DNA of 64,000 nt from SXOA01 sp046593355 (GCA_046593355.1 JBKJNY010000193.1:1-64000), one strand, 5' to 3'; numbered from the stretch's first letter, positions 17,085-27,169 are shown. Numbers and translations are program-made. The notes: a model not told the origin generated them from the sequence alone.

Positions 17085-18194
17085 ATGAAACTCTCCCGCC
17101 CCTTGTCTCTGCTGGCCTTCACCCTCGTCGCATTGGCCTGCCTGGTGCCAAGCCCGGCCCTGGCCCAAAGGAAACCTGGCTACAGCGTTGTGCGACTGGC
17201 GGTTCCCGGCGCGTTGGCGCGTTCGACCGAGGCGAGCGATTTCAACAATCGCGCCAACGTCGTGGGGACATACCACAACGCGGATGATCTGCGCTGCGGT
17301 TTTCATTATGACCAGGCAACCGGCTTGTACACCTCCCTGGGCTGCCTGGTGTCCGCGCAAGCTATCAATCAAAATGACGCGATAGTCGGTCATGATGAAT
17401 TGTCCGGCTGGGGGCTGTACTGGAGCTCGCCAACTGTCGCCGCGCCGAAAGTGCTCCCTCCATTCCCAGGCCACTCGGATTCTCGCGCCTATGCGATCAA
17501 CAACGCGGGGATCATTGTGGGGGTTTCCCTCAACCCCATACCCGTGCCAACGGCCGACTCCCGAGCCGTAGTCGCCTGGTATGTCAATGCAGCAGGCACC
17601 GTGTTGGGCCCCGTGGAGTTGCCTACCCTGAACGTTGATATCATCGGCCGAGCTTTCGACTTGACGGAGGCGGTTGCTGGCGTCACCACCGTGGTGGGAA
17701 TGTCGGCGGCCGACGTAGGCGCATATTCGCAGCCCGTGTCCTGGAATGTGACGGTTGCCGCAGATGTTCTCACGGTTACAGGACCAGCCCAGTTTGTCGG
17801 AACCTATTTTCTGGCCGAAGCGTACGGCGTCAACAATTTCGGGGATGCTGTCGGGGTGGCGGCGTTTGCCGCAGGCTCCGGTGCTGCGCCGTTCCTCAGG
17901 CGTGCCGGTCAGTCAGTGGAACCGCTACCCATGCTACCCAAGGCGTCTACGGGCCTCGCCACGTCCCTCAACGATGCCGGCCGAATTGTGGGATTTCAAA
18001 CTATTTTTCAGAAAGGCCAGGGGATGCTACAACGCGCGGTCTTGTGGACCAGTTCCACCGCGGTGGTTGATCTGAACAGCCAGGTGTTGTTGGGCCCCTC
18101 GGAGAATCTGGATTATGCCTTTGATATCAACAGCCGAGGTGACATTCTCGCCAGAATCAACGGGAATACGCCCTGTCTGTTGATTGCCAAGTAA
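17085..18194 (+). CDS. Secreted HAF-repeat protein
   Basis: A 369-residue exported protein. ATG 17085 opens a typical signal peptide (residues 1-27, ending ALA, then QRKPG); a longer frame to 16863 has no such feature. It contains repeated motifs of the kind found in the extracellular HAF family: AINNAGIIVGVS, GVNNFGDAVGVAA, SLNDAGRIVGFQT and DINSRGDILARI, each an N-x-x-G-x-I/V-V-G beta unit. These probably form a repeated beta structure such as a propeller. The role of the family is unknown. No cell wall anchor or catalytic motif is seen. Confidence 0.85.
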   Translation: MKLSRPLSLLAFTLVALACLVPSPALAQRKPGYSVVRLAVPGALARSTEASDFNNRANVVGTYHNADDLRCGFHYDQATGLYTSLGCLVSAQAINQNDAIVGHDELSGWGLYWSSPTVAAPKVLPPFPGHSDSRAYAINNAGIIVGVSLNPIPVPTADSRAVVAWYVNAAGTVLGPVELPTLNVDIIGRAFDLTEAVAGVTTVVGMSAADVGAYSQPVSWNVTVAADVLTVTGPAQFVGTYFLAEAYGVNNFGDAVGVAAFAAGSGAAPFLRRAGQSVEPLPMLPKASTGLATSLNDAGRIVGFQTIFQKGQGMLQRAVLWTSSTAVVDLNSQVLLGPSENLDYAFDINSRGDILARINGNTPCLLIAK

Positions 18195-18224
18195 CGGCCG
18201 AAGCGTCTGCATGCCACGCAAACT

Positions 18225-19622
18225 TTACATATTTGTCAAATCATCCACTCCTCCCGCCCCCAGCAGCTCGTCGAGCGCTCGCGAGATTGGACCCGCGTGC
18301 TCGTTCGTGGCGGCGTAGATGCGGCAGAGGCGGTGGCTGAGGGGGAGGCGGCGGAAGAGCTCGTGGGCGGCGAGGGGGCGGATGCGGTTCTGGGCGCTGT
18401 CGTAGAGGAAGTTCTGGCCCGCAGCGGGACCACTGGTATGGGGGCGGAAGGTGGTGCGGGCGATGTCGACGCGGAGGGGAAGATTTTTTAGCTCCGGCGG
18501 CAACAGGTCGCGGAGCTTTTGCTCGACGAAACGGTTGTCGCTGAAAATGCTGGCCTGCTCGGCGTCGTCCTGCGAATAGACCAGGCTCCGCTGGCAGACG
18601 GCTACCCAGGGAATCTGCCGGGCGATGAGCTGCTGCCAGCGGCGGCCGAGTTCGCGCTGCCTTTCGTCCGCGGACGATGTCCAGCGCTGCACGTCGACGA
18701 GGAGCGAGAACTCCGTGAAGTGCAGGTATGCCCCCAGGTTGTCCAGCGGGCTGCCGACGAACAGGTAGGGCTTGCTATCCAGAAACAGGTCCTTGAGGGC
18801 CAGGTCGATGGCCCGGACGGTGCGGTGGAAGTAGATGGTGCGGAATAGCTCGGCCTTGACGGTCATGAAGCGGATGAGCGTCTCGATTCCCTTGTCGTGA
18901 ATGGTCAGGCCGTGCTCGCTAAAAAAGCTGTAGTGCAGCAGCCGCTCCAGGTCGTAGGCCCGCTGGCTGTAGCCGGACATGAAGGCGTCGCGGAGGACGA
19001 AGTCCAGGTTGTCGATGGTGTAGATGCCGGAGAGGAGCGAGCGGAGGAAGCGGAGCCATTTGGGCCGCGGCTCTTCCGTTCCTTTGGGCCGCTGGATGAG
19101 CCAGGCGATTTGCTCGGCGTCGAGCTGCTCGCTTTCGTCCAAGGCGGAGTTAGGATTGCGGCGAATGCGAGTGAGCAGCGGGGCGAGCTCGCGTTGGATG
19201 ATGACCGCGCCGAGCGTTTCGTGCGTCAGGCCGAAGTCTCGCAGGAAATGCTCGTCGAAAAAGTGGCCGAACGGGCCGTGGCCCACATCATGTAGGAGTC
19301 CGGCCATCCGCAGCAGCGTTTCCACATAGCCGCGGCTGGGGCAATCGGGGCAGACTTCCTTGAGGCTGGGATAGAGCTCGCTGATGAAGCGGCTGGCGAG
19401 GTGCATGACGCCAATGACGTGCTGGAAGCGTGTATGCTCCGCCGTCGGATAGACCCACCACGCGGTCTGCAACTGATGGATGAACCGCAGCCGCTGGACC
19501 CAGGGATGATCGATGATCTGCCGCTCCGAGACTTCTCCCTGCTCCAGTTCTTTGTCCGAAGTAAATGGGATATAGCCGTGGACCGGATCGTGGCTGAGGT
19601 TTTCGCGGAGATAAGGACGCAT
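18225..19622 (-). CDS. HD-domain metal-dependent phosphohydrolase
   Basis: A 465-residue cytoplasmic HD protein, in the SAMHD1/dGTPase-like group of predicted nucleotide hydrolases. The metal site is built by His in HTRFQHVIGVMHLA and the HD pair in MAGLLHDVGHGPFGHFFDEHFL. NLSHDPVHGYIPF is the usual N-terminal block (DPVHG), and WVQRLRFIHQL precedes the HD core. AQIAWLIQRP, DNLDFVLRDAFMSGYS and FFSEHGLTI follow, as in other members. ATG 19622 is chosen because it opens the MRPYLRENLSHDPVHG start; a longer frame to 19730 adds an unrelated hydrophobic stretch. The substrate is not certain. Confidence 0.92.
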   Translation of the reverse strand: MRPYLRENLSHDPVHGYIPFTSDKELEQGEVSERQIIDHPWVQRLRFIHQLQTAWWVYPTAEHTRFQHVIGVMHLASRFISELYPSLKEVCPDCPSRGYVETLLRMAGLLHDVGHGPFGHFFDEHFLRDFGLTHETLGAVIIQRELAPLLTRIRRNPNSALDESEQLDAEQIAWLIQRPKGTEEPRPKWLRFLRSLLSGIYTIDNLDFVLRDAFMSGYSQRAYDLERLLHYSFFSEHGLTIHDKGIETLIRFMTVKAELFRTIYFHRTVRAIDLALKDLFLDSKPYLFVGSPLDNLGAYLHFTEFSLLVDVQRWTSSADERQRELGRRWQQLIARQIPWVAVCQRSLVYSQDDAEQASIFSDNRFVEQKLRDLLPPELKNLPLRVDIARTTFRPHTSGPAAGQNFLYDSAQNRIRPLAAHELFRRLPLSHRLCRIYAATNEHAGPISRALDELLGAGGVDDLTNM

Positions 19623-19979
19623 GGTTCCGTGGGAAATAGGCAGAAGGCAGTAGACAGAAAGCAGCCGTGCTATCAGTGTAAGCATGCACGGGAAAAATGC
19701 AGCGGTGGTTTGGAGCGGCCGCAAACTCAACGTCTCTTTCCAGGATACCCATCACTCGGTATTATCCTCGCCGCGGGGTGTTCCGGCACAGTCATAAATG
19801 TGGACAGTTCAGGTGGCCGAATCGTGATAGCTGCGGCGTTCTGCCGATAGTTCTAGGAACCGGGATTCTGGCTCGAAGTGCCAAGAGTCGCACGGTCACA
19901 GCCTGCCGCCGAGCTCGCCCCCGCCAAAACCGCCAGCCATTGTCCGCCCTCCCCCTCAGGGCCCAGTAGGAGTCTCCAC
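19623..19979. other. Intergenic region between divergent HD-hydrolase and secreted-protein genes
   Basis: A 357-bp gap. Apart from a purine-rich AGGCAGAAGGCAGTAGACAG segment and the TAGGAG ribosome binding site of the next gene, nothing specific is seen. It should contain the promoters of both flanking genes; I cannot place them with confidence. Confidence 0.4.
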
Positions 19980-21932
19980 GTGGCGAAATCCGCCCCCGTC
20001 TTTCATACGATTCTCGCTCTGCTGGCGATTGCCCTGGTCCTGCCGGTCCTGGCCGTCGAGCCGAGCGAGAACTTGCTGCCGAATACGACGAAGGGATTCG
20101 TCTCCACGCCGAACCTGGACAATGCCCAGACGCAATTGGCGGACACCGAGCTGGGGAAGATGTTCTCCGACCCGCTCATGCAGCCTTTCGTGGAAGATCT
20201 GGACAAGCAAATCCGCAGCCGCATGGCGAAGGCGGGAGTGCGACTGGGCGTGACGTTTGAAGACTTGAAGGGCGTGGATGGCGGCGAGATGGCGCTGGCG
20301 GTGGTTCAGCCCGATGCCAAGGACAAGAATTCGCACGCGACGGTGCTCATCATCGATGGGACCGGGAAGGAAGCGGCTGCCAAGGCCATGCTCGACAAAA
20401 TCGCCGCCAGCCAGATTGCCAAGCGAGCAGTAAGAAGCACCGCCAAGGCCGGCAATATCGACCTGACCATCTTCACACTGCCGCTGAAAGCGGGCGAGAC
20501 GACCGCGGAACAGGTCATTTACTTCCTACATCAAGACCAGATTGTCATCACCGACAACCAGTCCGTGGCCAAGGGAATCGCCGGCCGTTTCGGAGCCGCC
20601 GCGCCCGACTCCCTCGCCAAGCTGCCGGCTTTCGAGCACTCGATGGTCAAGAACGCCAAGGCGGCTGGCGACACGAAGGCCAACGTCCGCTGGTTCATCG
20701 AGCCCTTCGGCTATGTCGAAGTCAGCCGGGCGATTAACGGCGGCAAGCGGAAGCGGGGGCGCGACCTCTTGAAAATTCTAGCCAGTCAGGGATTCAACGC
20801 GGTGCAAGGACTGGGCGGCAACGTCTTTTTCACCACCGACAGCGAAGACATCCTGCATCGGACATTCATTTACGCTCCGGCCGTGGTTCGCAAGGAAGGG
20901 GACAAGAGCCAGGACAAGCACAACCTGGCGATGCGGATGCTCGAATTCAAAAACAGTGAGGAAACCGCCCCGCCCGGCTGGGTTCCTGCCGACGCCGCGA
21001 CGTACATCACCTTCCACATGGATCTGAAGAAGGCGTTCCACTATTCGGAGTCGCTCGTCGACGAATATGCCGGGGACAAGGGAGTCTTCAAGGCCATGTG
21101 GGAAAACCTGGCCCATGACCCGGCCGGCCCGATGCTCAATATCGAGAGAGAGCTGATCGATCATTTAGGAGAGCGGATCACGCTGGTCAGCGACGTTAAA
21201 ATCCCCGTCGACCTGAAGAGCGAACGCCTGATCGTGGCCGTGGAACTGCTCGGGCCCAAGAGCGCCGCCGTGGTCACCAAGACGCTCGAAAAAGCTTTCA
21301 GCGCCGACCCCGCGGCGAAGCGGCGGGAATTCAAAGGGCATGTGATCTGGGAACTGATCAACGACGCTGCCGAGGAGCCTGACGCGCTGACGGTCGAAGG
21401 GGTTGGCCCAGCCACGGGTAAGTCCGGTGGCGGCGGCGACGAGAAGGAAGAAGAGGAAGAGGAGTCCGAAGAGAAGTCTATCCTGCCGAACATGGCTTTC
21501 ACCGTCGTCAACGGCCAGCTCTTCGTGGGAACCCATGTGGAATTCATGGAAGAGGTGATCGGCAAGAGTGGAATCGCTCCCCCCATGATCAAGTCCAGCG
21601 ACTACCTCCGCATCAGCGATGCCCTGGCACGCCTGGGGGCAACGAAGGACAGCTTCCGGCTGTTCACCCGCACGGATGAGTCGTACCGGGGAACCTACGA
21701 GCTGCTGAAACAAGGCAAGCTGCCGCAGGCGGAAACCCTGTTTGCCAAATTGCTCAACGGCATGCTCGGCTCGGGCGAGAAGGGGGAAATCCGCAAGCAG
21801 GAACTCGACGGCTCGAAGCTCCCCGAATTCAAGCATGTGCAAAAGTATCTCGGCCCGGCCGGCTCCTACGTCCACTCGGAGGACGACGGCTGGTTCATCG
21901 TGGGAGTGCTGCTGAAGAAGGACGCCAAGTAG
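19980..21932 (+). CDS. Secreted hypothetical protein with acidic linker
   Basis: A 650-residue exported protein of unknown function. GTG 19980 is preferred, with TAGGAG about 8 nt upstream; it begins a signal peptide (ending LPVLA, then VEPSENLLP). The upstream part of the open frame would precede the signal sequence and makes no sense. The body has no obvious repeats and looks like an alpha/beta protein with LPNTTKGFVSTPNLD at its start, as seen in planctomycete secreted proteins. A strongly acidic linker, KEEEEEESEEKS, occurs near two thirds of its length. I do not recognise an enzyme motif. Confidence 0.72.
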   Translation: MAKSAPVFHTILALLAIALVLPVLAVEPSENLLPNTTKGFVSTPNLDNAQTQLADTELGKMFSDPLMQPFVEDLDKQIRSRMAKAGVRLGVTFEDLKGVDGGEMALAVVQPDAKDKNSHATVLIIDGTGKEAAAKAMLDKIAASQIAKRAVRSTAKAGNIDLTIFTLPLKAGETTAEQVIYFLHQDQIVITDNQSVAKGIAGRFGAAAPDSLAKLPAFEHSMVKNAKAAGDTKANVRWFIEPFGYVEVSRAINGGKRKRGRDLLKILASQGFNAVQGLGGNVFFTTDSEDILHRTFIYAPAVVRKEGDKSQDKHNLAMRMLEFKNSEETAPPGWVPADAATYITFHMDLKKAFHYSESLVDEYAGDKGVFKAMWENLAHDPAGPMLNIERELIDHLGERITLVSDVKIPVDLKSERLIVAVELLGPKSAAVVTKTLEKAFSADPAAKRREFKGHVIWELINDAAEEPDALTVEGVGPATGKSGGGGDEKEEEEEESEEKSILPNMAFTVVNGQLFVGTHVEFMEEVIGKSGIAPPMIKSSDYLRISDALARLGATKDSFRLFTRTDESYRGTYELLKQGKLPQAETLFAKLLNGMLGSGEKGEIRKQELDGSKLPEFKHVQKYLGPAGSYVHSEDDGWFIVGVLLKKDAK

Positions 21933-21966
21933 GTGGGGTAGGCTTCCAGCCTGCCCAGTCAATGAA

Positions 21967-22020
21967 AGTACTCCTCACGCTCCGCGTGAGGAAATCATCT
22001 CGCGGAGCGAGATGAGTACT
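21967..22020. repeat. Palindromic repeat (AGTACT-bounded)
   Basis: A 54-bp intergenic element bounded by AGTACT at each end, with two inner palindromes, CCTCACGCTCCGCGTGAGG and ATCTCGCGGAGCGAGAT. It lies between two genes in the same direction. Confidence 0.8.
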
Positions 22021-22111
22021 ATTCTTGTCGAGCCCGTCTCATTCCCGCTCCGGTGCGGACGGATTAGGATAGCCTGTTTACCAGTGGTTATCGCTCCGCC
22101 CGCTCCGCTCC

Positions 22112-23482
22112 ATGAACCCTGTGCCGATGCAGTGCCCGCTCTGTGCGGGCATGATTCAGATTGATCCGGCCTACGCCGGGCAACAGGTGGGCTGCCCGCT
22201 TTGCCAGGGCGTGATGCTGCTGCCGCCGCTGGAATTTTTTGGGCTGCCCCCTGCTGGATATTCCGCCGAGCAGCCGCCGAATTATCCGCCACCGTATCCA
22301 CCACAGGACTTTTCTCAGCCGGCACCTCCGCCGCAGGGATATGTGGCTGGCCCGCCTCCTGGATACTCTCCCCAGGAATATCCGCAGCAATGCTATCCGC
22401 CACAGTATCCACAGGAAGCTCCCCCGACCCTGCCGCAACTCGGCTGCCCTGTCTGCGGCGGCGCGTTTCAGGTTTCGCCGGAGATGGCCGGTCATCAAGT
22501 GGCCTGCCCGCATTGCCAGAACGCGGTGAGCATTCCAGACCTGTTTGGCGGAGCGTATTCCGCGGGACCACGATTTGAGCCGCCACCGCTGCAGAGTTTT
22601 CCTACACAGGGGCCCCCCTACTTCGAAATACCGCCGCAGCCGATGCAGTTCAGCAGTCTGCCACCGGGACCAATGGAGGGACAGGAGATTCCCACCGGCT
22701 ACGCCGTGCAGTCCATGCCGCCGCCGGACTTCGCTCCGCCGCCGGAACTCGCAATGATTCCGGGCGTCCCTGTGGGTATGGCGGTAGCGCCGCCCCCGAA
22801 CGATGATCGCTTTCCTCCGTCACGAACCAGGGAGCAAATCTCGCCGACGCCAACAAGTGCTGAGCGGCGCGGCGACGCCAACCTTTATCCTCCAGGCATG
22901 TCACCCAAGGATGCGCCTGCCAAGAAGGACAGGGAACGGACCGATCAGCCGGAGCGGCCGCGGGATGATCGCTTTCCACCCGGAATGGCCCGAAGTGAAT
23001 CCCAGGAAAGAAAGACCGCCGAGACGAAACCTCTAGAAGCTCGGACCGCTGAGATCCCTCCTGCGCAGGTGGACGACCTGCTCCCTCCCGGCACCGCCGC
23101 TGCCGGACTGGTCGCTTCGGAGGTTGAAGAAACGTTCTCGAGGCACGCAGTCGTCGATACGCTCTTACCGCTTGGTGCGCTGTTCGACCCCGCAGCAATG
23201 TCCGCAGAGCAAGTGGCGCTGCCGGATGCTCCCTCGCCAGCCCCTAGGCCAATGCCGGCTGCCGCAGCGGGCCGGCTGGTCGTGCCCACGCCGGATGGGG
23301 ACTATGTAACGGTCGAGAACAAAGAGGGCGTAAAAACCATCTCCGACCGGGGCGAGGAAATCGAAATCCGCAAGCTCTCGCCGGAAGAACGCCGCCGCCG
23401 CCGCCGCGTGAAGAACGTCGTGATGTTCACGTTCGCAATCCTGCTGCTGGGCGTTGTCATCTACTTCATGACGCGAAAATGA
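22112..23482 (+). CDS. Proline-rich protein with two zinc ribbons and a C-terminal membrane anchor
   Basis: A 456-residue protein. Two small zinc-ribbon modules carry CxxC pairs: CPLCAGMIQIDP...GCPLC (about residues 8-31) and CPVCGGAFQVSPEMAGHQVACPHC in two halves (about 112-135). Between and after them is a long Pro/Tyr/Gln-rich low-complexity region. A Lys/Glu-rich segment (EIEIRKLSPEERRRRRRVKN) leads to a single C-terminal helix (VVMFTFAILLLGVVIYFM), so it is probably tail-anchored. A similar double zinc-ribbon start occurs in the DUF1559 protein at 38992-40764. The function is unknown. Confidence 0.75.
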   Translation: MNPVPMQCPLCAGMIQIDPAYAGQQVGCPLCQGVMLLPPLEFFGLPPAGYSAEQPPNYPPPYPPQDFSQPAPPPQGYVAGPPPGYSPQEYPQQCYPPQYPQEAPPTLPQLGCPVCGGAFQVSPEMAGHQVACPHCQNAVSIPDLFGGAYSAGPRFEPPPLQSFPTQGPPYFEIPPQPMQFSSLPPGPMEGQEIPTGYAVQSMPPPDFAPPPELAMIPGVPVGMAVAPPPNDDRFPPSRTREQISPTPTSAERRGDANLYPPGMSPKDAPAKKDRERTDQPERPRDDRFPPGMARSESQERKTAETKPLEARTAEIPPAQVDDLLPPGTAAAGLVASEVEETFSRHAVVDTLLPLGALFDPAAMSAEQVALPDAPSPAPRPMPAAAAGRLVVPTPDGDYVTVENKEGVKTISDRGEEIEIRKLSPEERRRRRRVKNVVMFTFAILLLGVVIYFMTRK

Positions 23483-23644
23483 CCAGGCGAATATATGGTT
23501 CGTTCGACAGTTCGTGAATATCCAAACCCGCTGTGGCCGGGAGGCATTTTCCCGGTCACTGATCGCCGGTAAGATTCCATTTCATGCCGCTCTCCCTTTG
23601 ATCGGTAGGCCGTGGTCAATTCTCCGTCATGCAAAGGATTGAAA

Positions 23645-25504
23645 ATGAGGCGTTTCTTTTACACCTGTTTCCTGATTCTTCTTCTCATCCGCGGCGCATC
23701 GGCCGAAGAGGCGACTGGGAAGGTGGAGGATAAGGTACTGCAAGAGGCAGCAGCCAAGGCCTTGCGGATTGTCGAGAAGTCGCAAAGAGCCTGGTATGAA
23801 CAGGGGCAGACTTGCACCTCCTGTCACCACCAGACCCTGCCTATCCTCGTCGCGTCGGCCGCCCGCCAGCGGGGGGTGATGCCGGATGCCGAGCTTGCCA
23901 GTGAGGTTGTCGCGAAGTCGTTTGCCCATCTGCGGGATCTCGACGCGATTGTCCAGGGGCAGATGTACATCGACGACATTGACGATGGCTGGCGGCTGGT
24001 CGCGGCTCACGAAGCCGGCGTTCCTCCCAGCACTTCGACCGCCGCCATCGCGCAGTTTCTCGCCGGGGCGCAGCGGAACGACGGCGGCTGGGCGACGATG
24101 GACGCCCGCCCGCCGCAATCCTATGGCCGTTTCACGGTCACCGCGATTGCCGCCCGGGGCGCGGGGTACTATCTCCCCGACCAGGAGCGGAAGAAGTCCA
24201 TGCTCGACAAGGCTCGCCAATGGCTGCTCAAGGCGGAGCCCCGGTCGACCGAGGAGCGCACATTTCAGCTGCTCGGCTTGCTCTGGACCGGCGCGGAAAA
24301 AGAGACTCGCCAGCAGAACGGGAAGCAGCTCTTGGCCTTGCAAAACGTGGATGGCGGCTGGTCCGAGTTGCCGGGCATGTCGAGCGATGCTTATACGACC
24401 GGCGAAGTCCTCTACGCCTTGCACCAGTCGGCGGGGTTGGCGACGAACGAGCCGTCGTATCAGCGCGGCCTCGGTTTTCTGCTGAAGAGTCAACAGCCCG
24501 ACGGTTCGTGGCGGGTTGAGAGCCGCCTGCATCCATCGATTCCGGTGAGCCCCAAATACTTCAACGCCGGTTTTCCGCACGGTCGACGCCACCAGTTCAT
24601 TTCCATCATGGGAACGGGCCTGGCGACGCTCGCCTTGCTGCAAGCAACTTCTCCGCCGCCGGGCAAAACGCCGTCCCCCCCGGTGCTGCCGGACCTCTCC
24701 CCCGCCGAGAAGCAGGATTGGATTCGCGTTGCCATCAGCGGGTCGGCCGCGGAACTCAAGAAGTCGCTGGACGGCGGCTTGAAAGCGAATGAGAAAACGG
24801 CCCACGGCACCACGTTGCTGATGCTGTCCGCGCACGATCCGGAAAAGGTCAGGCTCCTGCTGGATCGCGGGGCTGATGTCCACATGCGGGCGGAGTCGGG
24901 GTTCGATGCCTTAACAATCGCCGCACGGCATCGCGGAAACGCGGAGTCCGTCCGCCTCCTTCTCAAGCAGGGAGCCAGACCGAATGCGGAAAAGGACGCC
25001 CCAGTGAGAAACTCGGCCTCCCCACTGTTCTTTGCCGCCGCGGCCGGCGACGTGGAATCGATCCGCGCCCTGGCGGGCGCCGGCGCGGCCCACGATCACA
25101 GAATGCTGGTTGTGGGTTCTCTCCCCATGACCCCGCTCATGGCAGCGACCCTCCGGGCTGATAATGCGCTGGCGGAAGCCCTGATCAGCGGCGGAGCCGA
25201 TCCGAATTTTGATGAACACGACACACCGCTTGGCCGAGCCGTCATCAACAACCATCCGGAAACCGTCAAGCTCCTGTTAGCCAAGGGGGCCAAGGTCAAT
25301 CGCGTGGACAAGCTGGGGATGACCCCGTTGCTTTATGCCGCCACGGTCCACTTCGGCGACACGACAGTCCTCGAACTCCTCCTCGCCGCCGGCGCTGACC
25401 CCCAGATAAAGAACGCCCAGGGCCGGACTGCGCTGGACCTGGCGAAGGAAAACAAACACAAGGAAATTGAATCGATCTTGTCGGGGAGGAAATTGCCTCC
25501 CTAA
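23645..25504 (+). CDS. Exported alpha/alpha-toroid and ankyrin-repeat protein with CXXCH motif
   Basis: A 619-residue protein. ATG 23645 follows AAAGGA and opens a signal peptide (MRRFFYTCFLILLLIRGASA). Near residue 55 is CTSCHHQ, a possible c-type heme site. Residues about 90-330 resemble the helical toroid of squalene cyclase/prenyltransferase-type proteins, with repeats such as QRNDGGWATMD, NVDGGWSELPGM and QQPDGSW. The C-terminal part has ankyrin repeats (GTTLLMLSAHDPEKVRLLLDRGADV in pieces, DTPLGRAVINNHPETVKLLLAKGAKVNRVD, AQGRTALDLAKENKHKEI). Known squalene cyclase DxDD catalysis is not evident, so it may bind or carry rather than cyclise. Confidence 0.82.
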   Translation: MRRFFYTCFLILLLIRGASAEEATGKVEDKVLQEAAAKALRIVEKSQRAWYEQGQTCTSCHHQTLPILVASAARQRGVMPDAELASEVVAKSFAHLRDLDAIVQGQMYIDDIDDGWRLVAAHEAGVPPSTSTAAIAQFLAGAQRNDGGWATMDARPPQSYGRFTVTAIAARGAGYYLPDQERKKSMLDKARQWLLKAEPRSTEERTFQLLGLLWTGAEKETRQQNGKQLLALQNVDGGWSELPGMSSDAYTTGEVLYALHQSAGLATNEPSYQRGLGFLLKSQQPDGSWRVESRLHPSIPVSPKYFNAGFPHGRRHQFISIMGTGLATLALLQATSPPPGKTPSPPVLPDLSPAEKQDWIRVAISGSAAELKKSLDGGLKANEKTAHGTTLLMLSAHDPEKVRLLLDRGADVHMRAESGFDALTIAARHRGNAESVRLLLKQGARPNAEKDAPVRNSASPLFFAAAAGDVESIRALAGAGAAHDHRMLVVGSLPMTPLMAATLRADNALAEALISGGADPNFDEHDTPLGRAVINNHPETVKLLLAKGAKVNRVDKLGMTPLLYAATVHFGDTTVLELLLAAGADPQIKNAQGRTALDLAKENKHKEIESILSGRKLPP

Positions 25505-25528
25505 CAGGCTCTGGCGGCAACCTGCTCG

Positions 25529-27169
25529 CTACGGCAATTCATAGCACGCCGCTTCTTCGCCATTGCGAACGAGCAGCAGCTTGCCGGTGAGGCAGAGGTT
25601 ATTCCAGGTCTTGCCCCGGAGGGCCTGGATCTTGCCGAGCTCGCGGTAAGCCTCGGGGTCGGCAGCCACTAGGACCAATTCGCCGGATTCGCCGAGGACC
25701 AGAATTTTATCGCCGACGCCGAGAACCTGGCCGTGGCCGTAGCGGCCGCGCTTCCAGGCGGGTTGAAGAGTGGCAGTTTCGACGCACTCCAGCACGCCGT
25801 CGGAGAGGCCATAGGCGTGCTGGCCGATGAGGGTGACGTTGGTAAATTTCGTCTTGAGCACCCGCTTGTTCTGTTTCAGCGACGTTACTTGCCATTTTCC
25901 TGCCGCGAGCTTCACCGAAATCAGCTCCGCGCCGCTGCCGTAGCCTTTGCTGAGCAGGATCCGGTCATCCGCGAGGACGTGCGCCTGCGAAGTGCTGGCC
26001 GGACCGTTGCTCTGGCCTGGCCATGCGTGCGACCACAGCTCTTGGCCCGTTTTGATGTCGTTGCCGGTAACCGTGTTCTCGTTCACGATCACAATCTGCC
26101 GCACGCCCCCGAGCGTGGCGATGCTGGGGGAGGCATAGCTGATCTGTCGCTCGCCCCCTTCCCAGGCGACTTTGCCTGAGTCGGCCTCATACGCGATCAG
26201 CGATTTCGACTTTCCCAGCGGACCACCAGCAGGAGCTACCACGAGACCATCGACAATCAGCGGTGAGCCGGCCCTGCCCCACATGACAATCTCTTCCGCC
26301 GGCGTTTGCTGCAGCCCGTAGCGATCCAGCAGATCATCTTTCCACAGCAATTTGCCGGTCGCCCCGTCCAGGCAGCGGAGAACGCCGGTGGCCCCGAGCG
26401 CGAAAACCTTGCCGTCTTGGATCGTCGGCGTGGACCGCGGACCGATGCCGCCCAGCACATTTTCATGGCGAGCCGGGATGCTATGTCCCCAAACGGGCTT
26501 TCCCGTCGCAACTTCGTAGCAAGTGACCCATTCGTCATCGCCGCGCTGCTCCAGCGTCACAGCGTAGCCGTTTCGGACACTGAATGCCGACCAGCCCGCG
26601 CCGATTTTCCGCCGCCAGACTTCCTTCGGGGGAGTCGCGTTCCAGTCGTCCGCCAGTTGCGGGCCGGAAAGATAGTTGTTGCGGTTCGGGCCGAGGAACT
26701 GCGGAAAATCGTCAGGCGTGGTAGTAGCCAGGTCAATCTTCGTCGCCTTAGCCTCCGTAGTCACCTTGCCGAGCGTGGCGTCGGCTCTCTTAGCGCCCCG
26801 GGGTGCCCAACTGGGCAACATGTTTCCCGTCACCGCCACGATCTCGAAGAAATACAGAAACACGGCGATCGACGCCGGCACCGCCAGGAACGTCAGCAGC
26901 CGCACCAGACCGGCATAGCTGCTGCGGAAGACGAACCAGAGGAAGAAAGTCAAAGAGGCGATGAACCCCAAGATCAACGTCGACAGGTTCATGAACGCGT
27001 CATCGAACATCGGCGCGCGGCGGGCGATCACCTCCTGGAACAGGCGCGTTACCAGGATCGTCAGCAGGCAGGCAACGATGATGAACGACGAAACCTTGCC
27101 GGGAAAATAGCGCGGCGGCTTGGGAAACGGAGGGGTTGGGGGCTTAGGTTTCGGCTTGCCTTCAGTCAT
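25529..27169 (-). CDS. Membrane-anchored PQQ-like beta-propeller protein
   Basis: A 546-residue protein. The Pro-rich N-terminus is followed by three predicted membrane helices (about residues 26-45, 60-82 and 90-112), then an extracytoplasmic propeller with PQQ-type blades: YEVATGKPVWGHSIPA, DGATGKLLWKDDLLDRYG, EADSGKVAWEG and NDIKTGQELWSHAWPG. The propeller starts with the characteristic FPQFLGPNRNNYLSGP. It may be a periplasm-facing sensor or a redox-related protein; no dehydrogenase site is seen. It is convergent with the ankyrin/toroid gene, with only 24 bp between stops. Confidence 0.86.
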   Translation of the reverse strand: MTEGKPKPKPPTPPFPKPPRYFPGKVSSFIIVACLLTILVTRLFQEVIARRAPMFDDAFMNLSTLILGFIASLTFFLWFVFRSSYAGLVRLLTFLAVPASIAVFLYFFEIVAVTGNMLPSWAPRGAKRADATLGKVTTEAKATKIDLATTTPDDFPQFLGPNRNNYLSGPQLADDWNATPPKEVWRRKIGAGWSAFSVRNGYAVTLEQRGDDEWVTCYEVATGKPVWGHSIPARHENVLGGIGPRSTPTIQDGKVFALGATGVLRCLDGATGKLLWKDDLLDRYGLQQTPAEEIVMWGRAGSPLIVDGLVVAPAGGPLGKSKSLIAYEADSGKVAWEGGERQISYASPSIATLGGVRQIVIVNENTVTGNDIKTGQELWSHAWPGQSNGPASTSQAHVLADDRILLSKGYGSGAELISVKLAAGKWQVTSLKQNKRVLKTKFTNVTLIGQHAYGLSDGVLECVETATLQPAWKRGRYGHGQVLGVGDKILVLGESGELVLVAADPEAYRELGKIQALRGKTWNNLCLTGKLLLVRNGEEAACYELP

